Shown: in pieces, positions 50,601 to 63,708 of the stretch
Numbering within the stretch: the first letter of the stretch is position 1
Layout: each line of letters starts with the position of its first letter
Assembly (NCBI RefSeq): GCF_030936135.1
Contig: NC_082597.1
Coordinates: 44,337,095-44,401,094 of the forward strand
Length of the DNA: 64,000 bases
Direction of reading: 5' to 3'
Origin: Gavia stellata
Taxonomy: Eukaryota; Chordata; Aves; Gaviiformes; Gaviidae
Made by a program: the position numbers and the translations under genes
The notes under the pieces: generated by a model
The model's input: only the letters and a program-made list of their open reading frames with translations
Databases searched by the model: none
What the model was told of the DNA's origin: nothing

Positions 50601-52959
50601 GTTTGTACCACACTCTAAAAGCTCCACATTGCACTGAAATCAAAATATGATGTAAAAATAACAACGTATTTTACAGTCCCAAGGAAATGCATGATACCAT
50701 GATAAAATACAACATCAAGAAAAAACAGATCTGAGTAAAATTTCCCTTGTATAAAATTAAATGCTTTTCATTTTGAACTTTTCTTCATGTTACATATTTA
50801 GGAGAAAGGAAACACAATTTTTTTGAAGTCTCTGTTACCCTAAGGCTTTTTAGTGTAGTGCACAGAGCTGTTAACCGTCAGTGCACATATTCACAAAGGG
50901 CAATACTCATTTGGCTGCATGGGCCTCTGTGACAGGCTGTGCAACACATAAACCGTACCTTAATATAGGTTTTGAATTATGAAAGATGCCTTTTGCAAGC
51001 TTCTACAGTGGAGTAAATTTCACACCAGCATATAGAAAAATACCATGAAAATGACTATTTGATTAGCAATTTCAGACTGACATTTCATTTGAAAATTAGT
51101 TATGACTTACCAAAATATCCCTTTTCTGTGAATCACCACACTTATCTTTCTTAGGTTAAAGGAATGCTGTCAAAAACATGCAATGCTTTTTTCCTGTGTA
51201 TTGGTAAGTTCACCTCAAGTCATAATCCTACAAACATTATTCAGCATAGTTTTACTGAATTTAATGGAACTATTTACAACTGAAATGACTCAAAACAGAG
51301 CTCTACTTGTCTAGAAATACCAGGCAGCAAAGAAAATTACTTTAATGGGACAATTTTGAGAATTTTCATCATTTATGATTTCTTTTTGCTAATAGAGCCC
51401 TCTATGTACATTTTTTCAAACAGCAGACCCAATTTTTGCTATGGGATTTGCCTGTCTTATCTATTGCTCTTTTGCTTGGAGGTTGTATTTTCATTCTTGG
51501 AACTAGGGGGAATACAGTGGGGCTAAAGAAGGAAAGGGAAATGCTGATAGTGTTGTTAACAATTTTGTTATGTAATAAGGATAGTTGTTAATGCACTATC
51601 ATGAGAGGAGGAAGAACATGTCTTGCATCTTACTCAGCCTAAACAAGTTTAAATCCTCATGCCTCACCCTATAGAGAAGAGAGTGAGCCTATGGTCTATA
51701 GGTTAGACTGCATGGAGAATCCATTATTCATCCTTCTCAATGAGGCTGATACAGAAATCCTCCATGGGAGACCCAGGAACTCGGGAATATTGTTCTGTGG
51801 GAGAAGTGGCTAAGCTTCTGGCTTATGCGGAGTAACTAGCTCACTGCCTAGGGTACCAACCAAGAAAAGAGAAGGCTCCAGAGCTCTACTCTCAAGCCTA
51901 TTTCAATTTTTCAGTGACTATTTCACCTAAATGGTAGGAAGAGTCAATTTGCTGCCCTTCTGGGGGAGCATCGTAGCTACACTATATAGTTCTTGCATGC
52001 TCTCATTCCATGAATCTGCTCTAACATGAAGTGTGGCCTGTTGTGCAGAACATCCCAGGAATATAAAGCCATGCTTGTCCCGCAGAGTCAAGGACATACT
52101 GGAATTCAATGTTTTAGCAATCTGGATGTTAATAAATTCAACAATTTAGCAATCTGGTGAGCCTTGAGAAAGGAAGAAGGAAGAAAAACCATGAGATCTG
52201 GAGAGTCTCTTTACCCTGCATGGACTCAGACTTCTGCCAAGCACCGTACCTTCATATCTTTGGCTTTCTACAAACATGGTTATTCTAGGTTGCAACACGA
52301 TCAAGACAGTTCAGACTACTTCTCTAAGGTGGGAATATGCAGAGTATCTTTCTCTACTGTAATACCTCATGGAAGTATGTGGTGGTGAACTTTTCATCAA
52401 GATTTGTCCTCCTTTGACCTTCTTTCATCTAGAGTTGCTGATTTAAGGATTTAAGCATTTTAAGGCAATTTTATAACATGAAGTTTCTTACCTGAATTTT
52501 TGAGAGGGAAAGAAAAAAGATAAAACACTGGAATTTATTATTTTACATTGGTCTCCCAGCCTGCAGACTGTATGCTCGGTAGAGGGTTATACATATTATT
52601 TTATTACCTCATGGCCATTTTAATTCTCGGTGCTAGGATAGCTTATGGCAGAATTTCAATTGAGAGCAGTAAGTTTTCATACTGAATACAATGTATATGG
52701 AATGTTTATTTGCCAGGAAAAAAAGTTATTCTGTCTTAAGAATATTTTAAAAGAAATCCCTTGACAAGACAAAGTTTTGATCATGCCTGATTTTGCTGTG
52801 GACAGCTCATGTCAGTAACATAACACATCTGCAAAAGTGTTTTTTTGTAGTTGAGTTCTGCCTTCATAAGTGAGGCTGAAGGATGACTTAGAGCTTGAAG
52901 CTTTTTTCTTTTTTCCAACTGTATCATTTTGCCTAATGAAAGGACATTACCTCCCCCCA

Positions 52960-53350
52960 TCGATGTGGCCTCTGTTGCTGCTGTAATGTATCTGCGGATA
53001 CATTATCACTGCTTCTGCTTCTATGAATGAACAATTCCAAAGCAGCTACAGAGAATTTATTTGCTGATTACTCACCTGCTATTAAAGTGGTTCCAAATAA
53101 AGTGAAAAGGCAGGCACACTGCGTCTTCGAAGCTCTTTCCAACTATAAAAGGAATTCTGTGTGTTCTCTACAGTGCTCAAGCTGCTTTACAGATCCACTG
53201 TATTTAGTTAGATTAGTTTTAATTAGACTGCAGATGCAAAGTTGCATCTGTGTATCACTATTAGTCTATTTTGAGGCACTTTCAGCCAATAACAAACCAC
53301 CATCCCATTTGCATTCATTTAAATGTGTTAACCTTTTGCTTGCTGGAATA
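52960..53350. promoter_or_regulatory. Candidate conserved non-coding element with two palindromes
   Basis: This block has homeobox-like TTAATTAGA, an octamer-like ATGCAAA, E-box CAGATG/CATCTG words and CCAAT-like words. It includes two 9-bp inverted repeats: TAATGTATC/GATACATTA at 52984-53005 and CAGATGCAA/TTGCATCTG at 53231-53250. Such density fits a developmental enhancer, but conservation cannot be judged from one sequence. The 112-codon frame across it has no recognised domain. Confidence 0.3.
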
Positions 53351-54379
53351 GTCACTATGGAATAATATATACAACTTAGAGATTAATGTGTTTTTATTGT
53401 CATCTGGCACCATATGCAGAAAGTGAAGTAGCCTAAGAGACAATCATGCAAGGGAAGAAAAAAGGAAATTGCACTGAAAAATTAATTCACTCTTAAATAA
53501 ATCTTTCTGAGAATTCCATTTATAGTTATTTAAATTCCTTCAGAGTGCTTATTTTCCAAGACAATCTTTGCAAGCTTTGGACTTTATTGATTGCTCTTCT
53601 ACCTTTAATGTTTGTTTTCTTTATGATCTTTTCATTTTTATTCCTTCATGCTTCACAGAGTCCATTTTCTTTTGCTGCCTCTCCCTTTCTGGTCTGAGCT
53701 TAACTCAGTTCTGAGGAGATGGAGGATTAATTGTTCATTACTGGTGATGCTACAGGTTTGAAAGAATTGTCGATTAGCTATTGTAAAGTTCTCATTAGGA
53801 GAGAGCACAGCTGCTTCTTTAATTAATGGCAGAGCACTTGCAAGAGGAATTGGGAACCAGGGACAGGATCCTCACTGGACAGAAGTCATCAGGACCGTGG
53901 CCATTGATTTCAGCAGAATGAGCCTTTAACCCTGACTTCTAATTCCCGAAGTGTTTATTTTTCCTATGCTTAGTTATGGCATTCCCTTTTAATTTTTATT
54001 TCTCTATTCTAGCCAAACTTGGGGTTAATCACTTCAGGTTCGACTCTATTTATATAGGGACAGAAGCAAGAACTCTGCTGTGTACTTTTAATATAAAGAT
54101 TTGATCATTTTTTCAGTCTCTTTGATCAGTAGCAATGAAATTAATCCAATGAGAAGAATGGATTTTAATTACATGATTTTAATAAGTGGAATGCACTTTT
54201 GAGCAACAAGGAGGTGCAGTGGTTGTTAACTAGCAATAAGAAAATGTGTCCATGTAGAGCAGCTGCTAAGGTTGACTGTAACTACTGGAGCAAAATATTA
54301 CTATAGTGGAAATAAGCCAGTCTCAGGAGAGAAGTGTACGCTGGACATGGGGTTAGATTGACGACTCTCAGGTTTTAGT

Positions 54380-54460
54380 GACATTCTTTGTGATCCTGAA
54401 AGCAAATCACAGGTCATCCTCTCCTGGTTTTCCTTCTTTAAAATGAAATTAATACTTTTC
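54380..54460 (+). repeat. MIR-like ancient SINE relic
   Basis: GATCCTGAAAGCAAATCACA, then TCCTCTCCTGGTTTTCCTTC, then TTTAAAATGAAATTAATAC follows the order of the MIR core ('gggcaagtcacttaacctct..tcagtttcctcatctgtaaaatggggataatac'). It is strongly diverged. Confidence 0.45.
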
Positions 54461-57279
54461 TCTGACTATGCCAGTTAGTAAATCATCATTCAGAAAGCAA
54501 TTCAAAGATAAAAAGCAATGCACATGGAGTGTTGTTAAACAGAGAACTGTAGATCCAAGCCTGGTATAGAACTTTTGAGTCAAACCCTGATACCATTTAC
54601 TTCAGCAAAGTCAAACAAGAATATTTCATAATTGATTTTCAGAGCTGGTATAAGGTTCTGTTTCCTATTCTCTTCCCAGTGAACAGAAGCAGCATTGAGT
54701 TTTCAATATGCCCTTACAGGAATGCTTCGCTTAGTGCAGAAAGTCTGGCCTGGATGTACCTGTAGGATCAATCTGTGCTGAGCGCACTCAGTGTCAATAG
54801 GACACTACAGAAGGAGATGGAGGAAAAGGATGCTTTCTCTGTGAATTGAGCTCGTACAATTACATCCCATAAGGGATGTAAGTGCCTAGAATGTGTCTGG
54901 TTTTCATTTGGGCAGCGTAAGGCAAAACTGACACCTACCGCAGATAATCAAAGGTGGACTCTGGTACTGAGAGAGGGGATTTATTTCTTTCTGTCACATC
55001 CAGGAAAAAAGGCTGACATAATTTGAGAAGAGTTTGCAGCCCATTCAGCATTACATGGATGGACTTCAAACTCAGCACAGGTGGGAGTCAAGGAGTCTCA
55101 GAACGATGAAAAGCCTCCCAGCCTGGCTGTCCAGCAGCAAGCCAGACACAGGGGTTTAAAAAGGAGGGGTTTCATCTGAAAGCCTTAGCGCGTGTGTCAG
55201 AGCAGCAGACTGGTTCACCTGTCCACTTAGCACTGGGGAATGAAAATTCCCCTTTGAAGGACAGATGCCTACAGCCCTTCCTTTTTGGGGAATGGTCGTA
55301 GGATTGGAACAAGTCTGGGTCTTCTGATACTGTGCTGATAGCACAGCTCGCCACTTTTCATATATTAATCTGGAAGTTGGAGTGCTCCTCCAGGAAATGG
55401 AGAGGCTTAGATTAAATTCCTTCATCAAGCCAGAAGCTTGAATGTATGACAGCACTTCTAACTTATGCGGAAGTCGTGGCATTGTGTAGGAAATGATTCA
55501 AACTATAGGCCAAAGTGAGAGGGGAGAACAGATTTCTGGTTCCCATTCTCAAAATCGCTAAATTTTAGAATAAGCAACAATCACCAAATGAAATACAGAA
55601 ATGGATGAAAAGAGTCTTCTTTTTCATGGTTCCTCCTCTGTCCCGAAGCTTGCAGAGTCATACTTCACTTCTACTTTATGTCAGGTTTAAAAAAAAAAGG
55701 GAGATAAAACTACTAGATGAGATTTTTAGGGAGAGTTGCTGTCTTAAGAGACAAACTGATAGTAGTTGCTTTTGCTGATAGCCAATAAGATTAACAGGAG
55801 AAAGAAAGCATCAGGACAAACTGCCTCTATTAATCCACACTGTACAAGAACATTTTGTGCTGTCCTTCAGGATGATATGTATGCTTACAAAACAGTCCTT
55901 TCCAAACTTCTTTCAGATCAACATCATCCCCTAACCTAAAACTATCAACTTTGGGTTACAGCTGTAACACACACTCATGGCCTAGCTGAACATAGGGCCT
56001 GACTACAGCTCCTGTAAATTAAATAGTCAGGCTAATTAGCAGAAGACTGAAGCACAACATGAGAGAAAACATATTCCAGGCACGCTAAATTAATAACTTC
56101 TGACATTGCTAGGTAGGCAAAGTGAGAAGCACAGCAACAGTGAGGAGTGAGTTATACTTGTACCTTACCAGTATAATATATATATTGCAAAGATGAAGGA
56201 TACAAGAAACAATTTGCAGGTAGTATGTAGCAAATGTGGATTAAGAGATCAAATGCAGTCTGCAGCTTTTTCATTCCAGAGATCTGAAGAGCTATATCTG
56301 TACATCAACCATATAATTTTGATGTAGATTTCAACATACTAACATGAAGACATGTCTATGCAAAGGTTGTGTTCTTGGTTCCTTCAGCAAACTGACCATT
56401 TTTCAAAGAAACACAGCTTCCCTGGGCTTGTACGGATAGCTTTTAATACCTCCTAAGAGCAGTTTTAACTTCTTCCAGGCTGAACAAAAAGTAGGGAAAA
56501 CTTGAATGCCTAGCATTTGCACAAAGCATTTTGGAGAGAATTGTGACCTTACCTCAGTGGAACAAAATTTCAACTTTTGTATTTATGGAGACCAGAAAAA
56601 AGCCTCAGAGTTCTTGTCCTAAAAAGGATAGTCTTCCTTCTTAGGGAGCATAACTCCAGATTTGATTAGATCTATTAATGAGGTCAAATGATGCTTTTAG
56701 GCTGGTAGCTAATGTAAACCAAATCTATTTATCACTTTGGCAGTGGTTCCTGCAACAAAGTTAATGACCATTACAGCATTTATAGTTAGCCAATCAGGAA
56801 TGGTGCTTTTTGTGCAAAAAGGCAGAAGTTAGTAATCAATCATCATCGTCCTCATCATAATAGTGCTGCTAAATGAGCTTCTGAAAAAGAAGAACAACAT
56901 GGCTATTAACCTTAACTGTACCTTGAAAATAGATTTCTTCCTACGAAGGCCACTACTGATATGTGGGTTGTAGCCTTGATAGCTTCTTGCAGAGTAAAGG
57001 AGGTTGAAATACTAGACAAGGGTACAAGCCATATTTAGATTCTTTGCTTCAGTCTTTTAAAATAAAACTGAACACTTAAAAAGAGAAAGGTCAAAGACTG
57101 CTATTTTTTTAAAGAACAGGTGAAAACAACATTTTGTCCAAGGGACTTGAGTTGTGTACAGACAGTGAATAATCATGTTAGATTCCTTTTTTCTGTATTA
57201 GCAGTGTAAGTGTCTAATAGCATACAGATTCCACAAAACTGTATCTTTATCATGTCTTCTGATACACATCTTCATAGTG

Positions 57280-58340
57280 ACAGCCGTGTGCTGGTGGAAC
57301 AGAGCAGACTGCTGCAGAAGCTATTGTGCACATTCATGCCAGTGGTGCTTTCTTGAGAAGTTTGGCTTGGCAGGGAAGAAGCCAGGGGAGTTATCTTTTG
57401 CGGTGCTTGCTGAGGCAGAGGTGAGGCGTGCCATGGCAATGGGTCTCTCTTTCCATCCCAGCAGTGGGATGAGGCTTGGGAGAGCTGGGCTGTTGGTACC
57501 TACTCCCTTGAAATTTGCAAAGCTGGTATAAATATCCTGACAAGCACCTCTGCTTAATAGATAGAGGTCTCATGAAAACATTTTAGTTTGAATGCCTGGG
57601 GCAAGCCTGGGACTATTCAGTCCTTCCGCACGCAACCCCCAGGCAGTCTGGCAGACTACACAGTGCAGAACAGCTCATCTAGCTGCCCTGGCCTGCCAGG
57701 CGTGCATCATATAGCAGTGCAGCCCACACCATTACACCCCCAATCCCACGAACCAGTGTCACCCATATAATGTTCTCAAAACACCTGCAGCATGGACAGT
57801 TTACTCTCTGCCCTTTCCTGAGCTGAGCAGAGTGCCACATCAAGGACAGAGGTGCCTGCCAGAAATGCTGTCCCGCATCCCGCATACCCCTGTACGACTG
57901 AATCAATACACAATTTGAGGTCCCTTGGAAAATGCATACATACAGCCACAGCCAGGCTCACTTAATCCCACCGAGGTGAGCAGAGCCAGCCGGGAGTGGA
58001 ATAGCACAGTCGCAACTCCTGCACCTTGCTCTGCTGCACTCTATGACTGACACATGGTATGAGCCCTTGCCTGCGTATAGTGCACCCGGTCAGGCTTTGC
58101 TGGCCATGCACCAAGACCAGGATTACCTAGCAATCCTAGCATCCACTTGCATCCAGATTTGAGAGGACACTGGCCCAACAAAGTGTATCTTATTGACGAT
58201 CTCTGTGAACGTGCACGTGGCTCATGCTGGTTGGGCCTGCCAACAACTGCACATAAGTATTATAGGGACATTCTTGGTGTTACGGACACCCTAGAAACAA
58301 AGATGATGGACCATGTGGGATGTTTCAGTCATAGTGACTA
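57280..58340. other. GC-richer intronic patch, no gene recognised
   Basis: The sequence is clearly richer in GC than its surroundings, with CTGC/GCAG words common and short open frames on both strands. No recognised repeat, exon or protein domain was found. It may be an old repeat too diverged to name. Confidence 0.4.
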
Positions 58341-59406
58341 CGGTTAGGGAATTTCATCTCATACTGAGGGGTCAGCATGGAAGTGCATGACATAAAACCA
58401 TTTATGGAAAAAATCATGTCCTATTAGCTTTAGGTCAGAATTAGCATTGTCAGAGTGTGCATGTTTTGACTGCAGGTCTAGAAACACAGTGATGAAGGCT
58501 TAATAAATGACTATTCACTTTAAAGACAGCTTGTTTGTTCTTGTGTTTTATTACTGATTCTCTGTCTCAGAAGAGTCATCTTAGGACTTATTTTGGATTA
58601 CCTCTAAGATCAGTTCTAACATGAGCATAGTTCTGAGTTGCCTCAGGAGCTCAAGTGCTGGAAATGCCTTCTGGGAAAAAGTGGAGGTCACAGACAAGAC
58701 TGTGGCCTGAAGAGTTATTGAATCTACAGCATTTTTAATTGGGGCATTCCTATTAAAAGCTGCCACCTGGAAGACCAGAAAGAGACATGGTTGAAATCTG
58801 TTTTGTCTGAGGCTAACTGCTATTGCCTCCATAACACAGCCAGCTCAGGCGCTCCTTTTGGAGGGTCCTGGCCTAAGAGAGTCTCTTGGTTTTCTCTGTC
58901 CTTTGTTTCAAGACTCAGTCTTACCTTGGCCACTGGTGAGCTATGGAGGTGCCAGGCTGGCTGTCTGGGTTCCCTCCAGAAAGAGGGCATTCACGTCCTA
59001 GGTGGATAGGACCCTAGGAGGATCTTGTTGAGGTGATAGAAGAGGTATTTAGCAAGGGTTGTGCAGAAGGGAGTGCTAGGCGATGTACTTGGACAGACTG
59101 GATCTGGTAGGGTAGAAGCCTGGCACATTCTCGTAGGCTGATGGTTGGATGAGACCACAGCTCTTGTGAGCAGTCAGTTCTGTGTACCCACCACACAGGC
59201 TTGGGACCTTGCGCTGTGCAGCATCTCAGGCGAGACTGTCTTTTTATTTCATCTGTGTGCACTGCCTAATCTGGTGAGGCATTTCTTCTGAGCCGGTGCC
59301 TTTAGGCACTACCCACACACAAATGAGTGTCTATTAATAATGATAATATTTAATGAAAGAATCATGTTCAAAGTTATATCTGTACATTTAAAATAACAGA
59401 TCAAGA

Positions 59407-59848
59407 AATCATAGAGTCATAGAATGGTTTGGGTTGGAAGGGACCTTGAAGATCATCTAGTTCCAAACCCCCTGCCATGGACAGGGACACATTCCATTAG
59501 TCCAGGTTGCTCAAAGCCCTGTCCAATCCGGCCTTGAACACTTCCAGGGTTGGGGTATCCACAACTGCTCTGGGCAACCTGTTCCAGTGCCTCACCACCC
59601 TCATGCTGAAGAATTTCTTCCTAATATCTGATCTAAATCTACTGTCTTTCAGCTTAAAGCCATTGCCCCTTGTCCTATCACTACATGCCCTTGTAAAAAG
59701 TCCCTCTCCAACTTTCCTGTAGACCCCCTTCAGGTACTGGAAGGCTGCTGTAAGGTCTCCCCAGAGCCTTCTCTCCTCCAGCTGAACAACCCCAACTCTC
59801 TCAGCCTGTCCTCATAGGAGAGGTGCTCCATCCCTCTGATCATCTTCA
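59407..59848 (-). repeat. CR1 LINE 3' fragment with ORF2 C-terminus
   Basis: On the minus strand it reads from KMIRGMEHLSYEDRLRELGL (within the frame at 59730-59945), through the ORF2 C-terminal region, to the 3' UTR (ATCTTCAAGGTCCCTTCCAA) and a short degenerate octamer tail at 59407-59422. The length is about 440 bp. It is 5'-truncated and frameshifted relative to a full ORF2, so it is inactive. It lies antisense to SYT1. The minus-strand frame continues past the repeat border into flanking unique DNA, so the apparent protein is a chimera of repeat and chance sequence. Confidence 0.96.
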
Positions 59849-61789
59849 GATATTCACTTGATTTCACTGGGTATACACTATTGCCCAGCAAAAGAAATAC
59901 TTTTACAGATACATTCCTGTCACAAAAAGAAATACAGCTTCTCACATGAGCAGTTACTGCCTATGTACTGCAATTGGCCTAACATACAGTAAAAATGTAA
60001 AAACAAAGCTTTAATTCTAGCTGGAAGAAGGAGATTGTTTTTGGTTTGCTCCTTGATTGTTTTTATAATTATTTTATCACTACTACAGCTATGCAATTAA
60101 TTTTTTTTTTAATCATTCTGGACATTGAAGATATGAAAAAGTTCCCAAACCTATTAGAAATTAGCCTTTCTCACTGCTTACCATACTTCAGTATGTGAAT
60201 GCTTTCCTGTTGAAGTGATTTTAAAAAATGAAAAACAACAATAAAGGCTTTTATGTCTGACAGTATTAATCAATTTTAGAAAATAACTGTTCCCACGATT
60301 CTTAACTGCAGAATACATCTGTTTCTTTAATAAATGGGTGGCAGATATAATGAAAAAATATATATATAATATTCTATGCTGTAGATGAGTCTTTTTAACC
60401 TGTCTTTATCTTACCTCTCAGAGGGGGAAAAACAGGTTCATCCCAAGCCTTTTCAAGGCCTGGATAAAACCAGATATATGAACCTGCTTAGTACCTGTTC
60501 AAAGTCAATAATGTGGCCGTACCGTACTGTGTAATAGATAGAGGTAAAAGATCAAGTCCTAAGGGAAATGGTGTCATACTTTTTACGAACAGAAAGGTTT
60601 TGATTATTTGCAAGTTAGAAATACTTTACATTTTGACATTTGGTCTTATTTCACATGGAGAGACAGTAAATTTCACTGAGAATTTCACCAAAATTTTTAA
60701 TAAGGTGGCAAACTAAGACCTGAACTGGCAACAAGGCTGAGGAACAGGAGGATTGTTTCAATGGGTAGAGTTCATCAGTTTGGTATGTATGAGGAGTAAA
60801 TTCTATTTACTCTGTGCTATCCCATACTTCAGTGCTTTATCTGAGTGTATGGACTCTGGATACAATCTTGCTGGCTGGATAATAAAATGGCAAGAGTCAG
60901 GAAAAAAAAAAGATCCTTTTTAAAGCTTTAAATAAGAAGTGAAAAATTATTATCAAAGTAGCACATCATAACAAATTAAATTTAAGTCTCTTTGTTTATG
61001 CCACAGCTCTATGGTGATAAACAAAATTAAGTTCTAAGGTCCCAAACACTCTGCAAGCCTGGCACAGTTTCAGAGCGCAGCATGTCATTACTCTCTCCAT
61101 GGGACAGTAATTACCCTGTTGACAGTAACTGTTCCACACCAGGGTGGGAAGTGCTGTGTTTCAGTTCTTCTTTTCAGCAGCGTCACTGTTTTGCATGAAA
61201 CAGCCATGCAGAAAATCTAGAAGCGGTCCTCTGACTTGCTGCTTGGGAAGAAGCGGAGTGAAGGAGGTGCCCTAAGGGCTGAGTGAGGCTCCTAGCGCTG
61301 CAGTAGCTGAGGTGCCAGTGAGATGTGTCGGAAAGATTACAGCCTTGAGGGGCCTGGCACTGGGACCCGGGGCACCTCTGATGTGTGCTTGGCTCTGGTG
61401 TCAGCACTCAACACTTTTGATTTAGGGTGCTGGAGGGGTTCCTTCTGGGTGTGAGTTTGTGTTGCCTCTATAGTACCAGGAGATACGCAACGTGCGCCTA
61501 CCCCAGGGTGGCACTTGAGGTGCTTCCTCTGGTGGCATCAGAGCCTGGGCTGCTATCTGGTCCACTTGCTTGCAATGTGCACATGGCATCCTCCAGCACT
61601 TAGCTCCCTACACTTGCGGGGGGCATGCCTAGAACCTGCAGCTGACAAGAACTTTGCTGCTGGCAAAGACGTAGCAGGGACTTGTAGTCCTGGAAACATG
61701 CTCACAGCAAATGAAGCCCCTGTTGTTTCCTGTGCACCGCACCAGTCAGTAATGTAGACCAATGCTTCCACGGTGTCTTCTATACAATG

Positions 61790-61922
61790 CTAACCAAAGT
61801 CATTTTATTCTGTATGTATTATTATCTGCATCTCTGCGGTTCAGATATTGTTACCTACCTCCTTATAAGACACTTTGTGATCTAATGATGAAAAGCACTA
61901 TACGTGAGCCATTTTTATTTGA
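61790..61922 (+). repeat. Ancient LINE/SINE 3'-end-like relic
   Basis: AGACACTTTGTGATCTAATG followed by ATGAAAAGCACTATACGTGA resembles the widespread amniote repeat end 'aagcgctttgagatctactgatgaaaagcgctatataagagc'. Only this 3' portion is clear. Confidence 0.5.
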
Positions 61923-63613
61923 GACCTTCTAAATGAACATTACATCTCAGTAAGGAATAAAGCTGGTTATTACTTTCAGTGGGAACTTAGTGTATTACTC
62001 CAATGGTTGTTAATTCTTTTAATAGTAGCTGTTCTCCTTTAAACCCTAAGCTGTTGTGTAATAGCATCCTGTGTTAAGTTTGTATATGTTAACAGACCAT
62101 TGGCTTACAGACAGACCCAGTTTCTCTAAGTTCATCTTGTCAGAAATCACAAATCTGTTCCTTTTTTTAAAGGACTTTACCCCTGCATAATATTTTCTAA
62201 AAAATGTGCAAAATTAGCTTTTCCTTCCTTGGCAATTGAGTTTTACCTAGTTTTGGAACTTACAACATTCAACATGTACTATGCATGAGTAATTCTGGTA
62301 TGCAAGAAATGTGATTACTGTTTTGAAAATAGAAATACAAATCTGGCCTTCATATTTGCAGGGCAAACCTTAAAAATGTGACACAAATAACACTTCCAAG
62401 TGTTCAAAAAATGGCAAGGAAGATAAAACAAAACCAGTGTTCATTGCATATAATGAATGAAGTCAGCTAAGAAAATCAAATATATATAGGCATAATTGGT
62501 TTTTTTCCCATCAGTTTCATTACTTTTGAGTCTTATTCTCTTGATTTCTGAGTCCTGGGATTTATATGAGTGGAGTATTTTGTCCCTTTGAAAATTCCAG
62601 TTCCAAGTCAGAGGTAGTTGCACGACTTTTTTTTTACTGTTTCTTTTTCCTTCAGACTATCAATCGAAGTTTGAAGTGCAACATATTTTATATGTCATCA
62701 TAGGAAAAGTGAAATGTGTTTTAACCACAAAATACAATTGTCCACATGATGGACAGCAGTCATCTCAAGCTTCTACAGATTTGTTTGTCAGGGTTGAATA
62801 TTAGCCCCATGGGTTGTTTTGTCCCTTCTCAGGAAAGTATTTGGCCTCAGCTGGGGTTGGTACATACAGTTTTTGGAAAGCCTTCAGCAAACCTGTCTGG
62901 CTTCCAGGTCTGGTTGGAGGCTCCAGCTTTCTTCATCTTCCCCAGCTGCTCAGTGTGCCCAGTGCTTTCTCTGGCAATTATCTAGAGCCTGAATTCATTG
63001 ATTGTATTTTAAAAGCTTTATGGCAGCATATATATGAACTGATAGGAAGCATCAGTCTAAAAATACTACCTACGTGATCAGAAAGCATCTTCCACCAGTC
63101 TTTCCTTTCCCTACTCTGTTTTCTGTAGTAAGTGACCTAGAGGTTTTGCCCGAAAGGAGAGGCTGTTTTATTTGTCACACTGGCCAGCGTTGCGGTCCTT
63201 CACAAGGGACACACCATGCAGCAGGGAGCTGGGCTGCTGCTTCCTCCTCTGGGCCGTTGTGTGCCAAGTGGGGGAATATCGTTCTTTCATAGAGGGCAAT
63301 GAAAGAAATGGCTGTATTTGCTGGAGGAAGGGGGAGGCAGGAGCAGGCAGGAGGGCTGGGAGCTCTGAGAGGGTGAGAGGAGAGCCGGCAGCCCAGCAGA
63401 AGCACAGCGCTGCTGGGAAGGGCAGCCAGGCACCACAGGCCACAGGAGGGACCTTGCTGAGGAGCCATGTTGCCACCAAGGAGGCTCTGGAATGGTGGTT
63501 GAGCTGAAAATGAGCCCAAGAGAGCGGCCCCGACTGGCAGTAACACAGCCAGCAGAGGGGAGATCTGTGTTAACTCTCTTTTGCTTTTATTCTGTTTCAT
63601 TTTGATTCGGCAG

Positions 63614-63708
63614 GGAATGGGCAGGTTAACAGAGGAGCTATTTTCATTTTAGTATTCATACAGATGAAACCTGACATTTGAGCTTGAGGCCTTTGCAATC
63701 TCTCTGAG
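63614..63708 (+). other. Cryptic or alternative non-coding exon candidate
   Basis: A strong acceptor (long T/C-rich tract from about 63570, ending CGGCAG at 63608-63613) is followed 95 bases later by a donor-like GAG|GTACGT at 63709. All three frames contain stops inside the 95 bases, so it would not encode protein and would act as a poison or UTR exon if spliced. It is not the SYT1 transmembrane exon. There is no expression evidence. Confidence 0.25.

Larger units (their letters stand above)
40479..59406. other. SYT1 first coding intron, part 2
   Basis: No exon or gene is recognisable. The interval includes a relic repeat near 47030-47190, an AT-rich stretch at 50455-50600, a 27-bp tandem duplication at 50364-50417, a conserved-element-like block at 52960-53350, a MIR-like relic at 54380-54460 and GC-richer DNA around 57280-58340. 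Open frames up to about 112 codons (53027-53365 plus) show no recognised family. Confidence 0.7.

Noticed and set aside
53027..53365. 112-codon plus-strand frame
   Set aside because: No recognisable protein; the DNA is better explained as a possible regulatory element.
63175..63600. 141-codon minus-strand frame, proline- and alanine-rich
   Set aside because: It lies in a GC-richer patch with open frames on both strands, which high GC produces by itself. No domain is visible.
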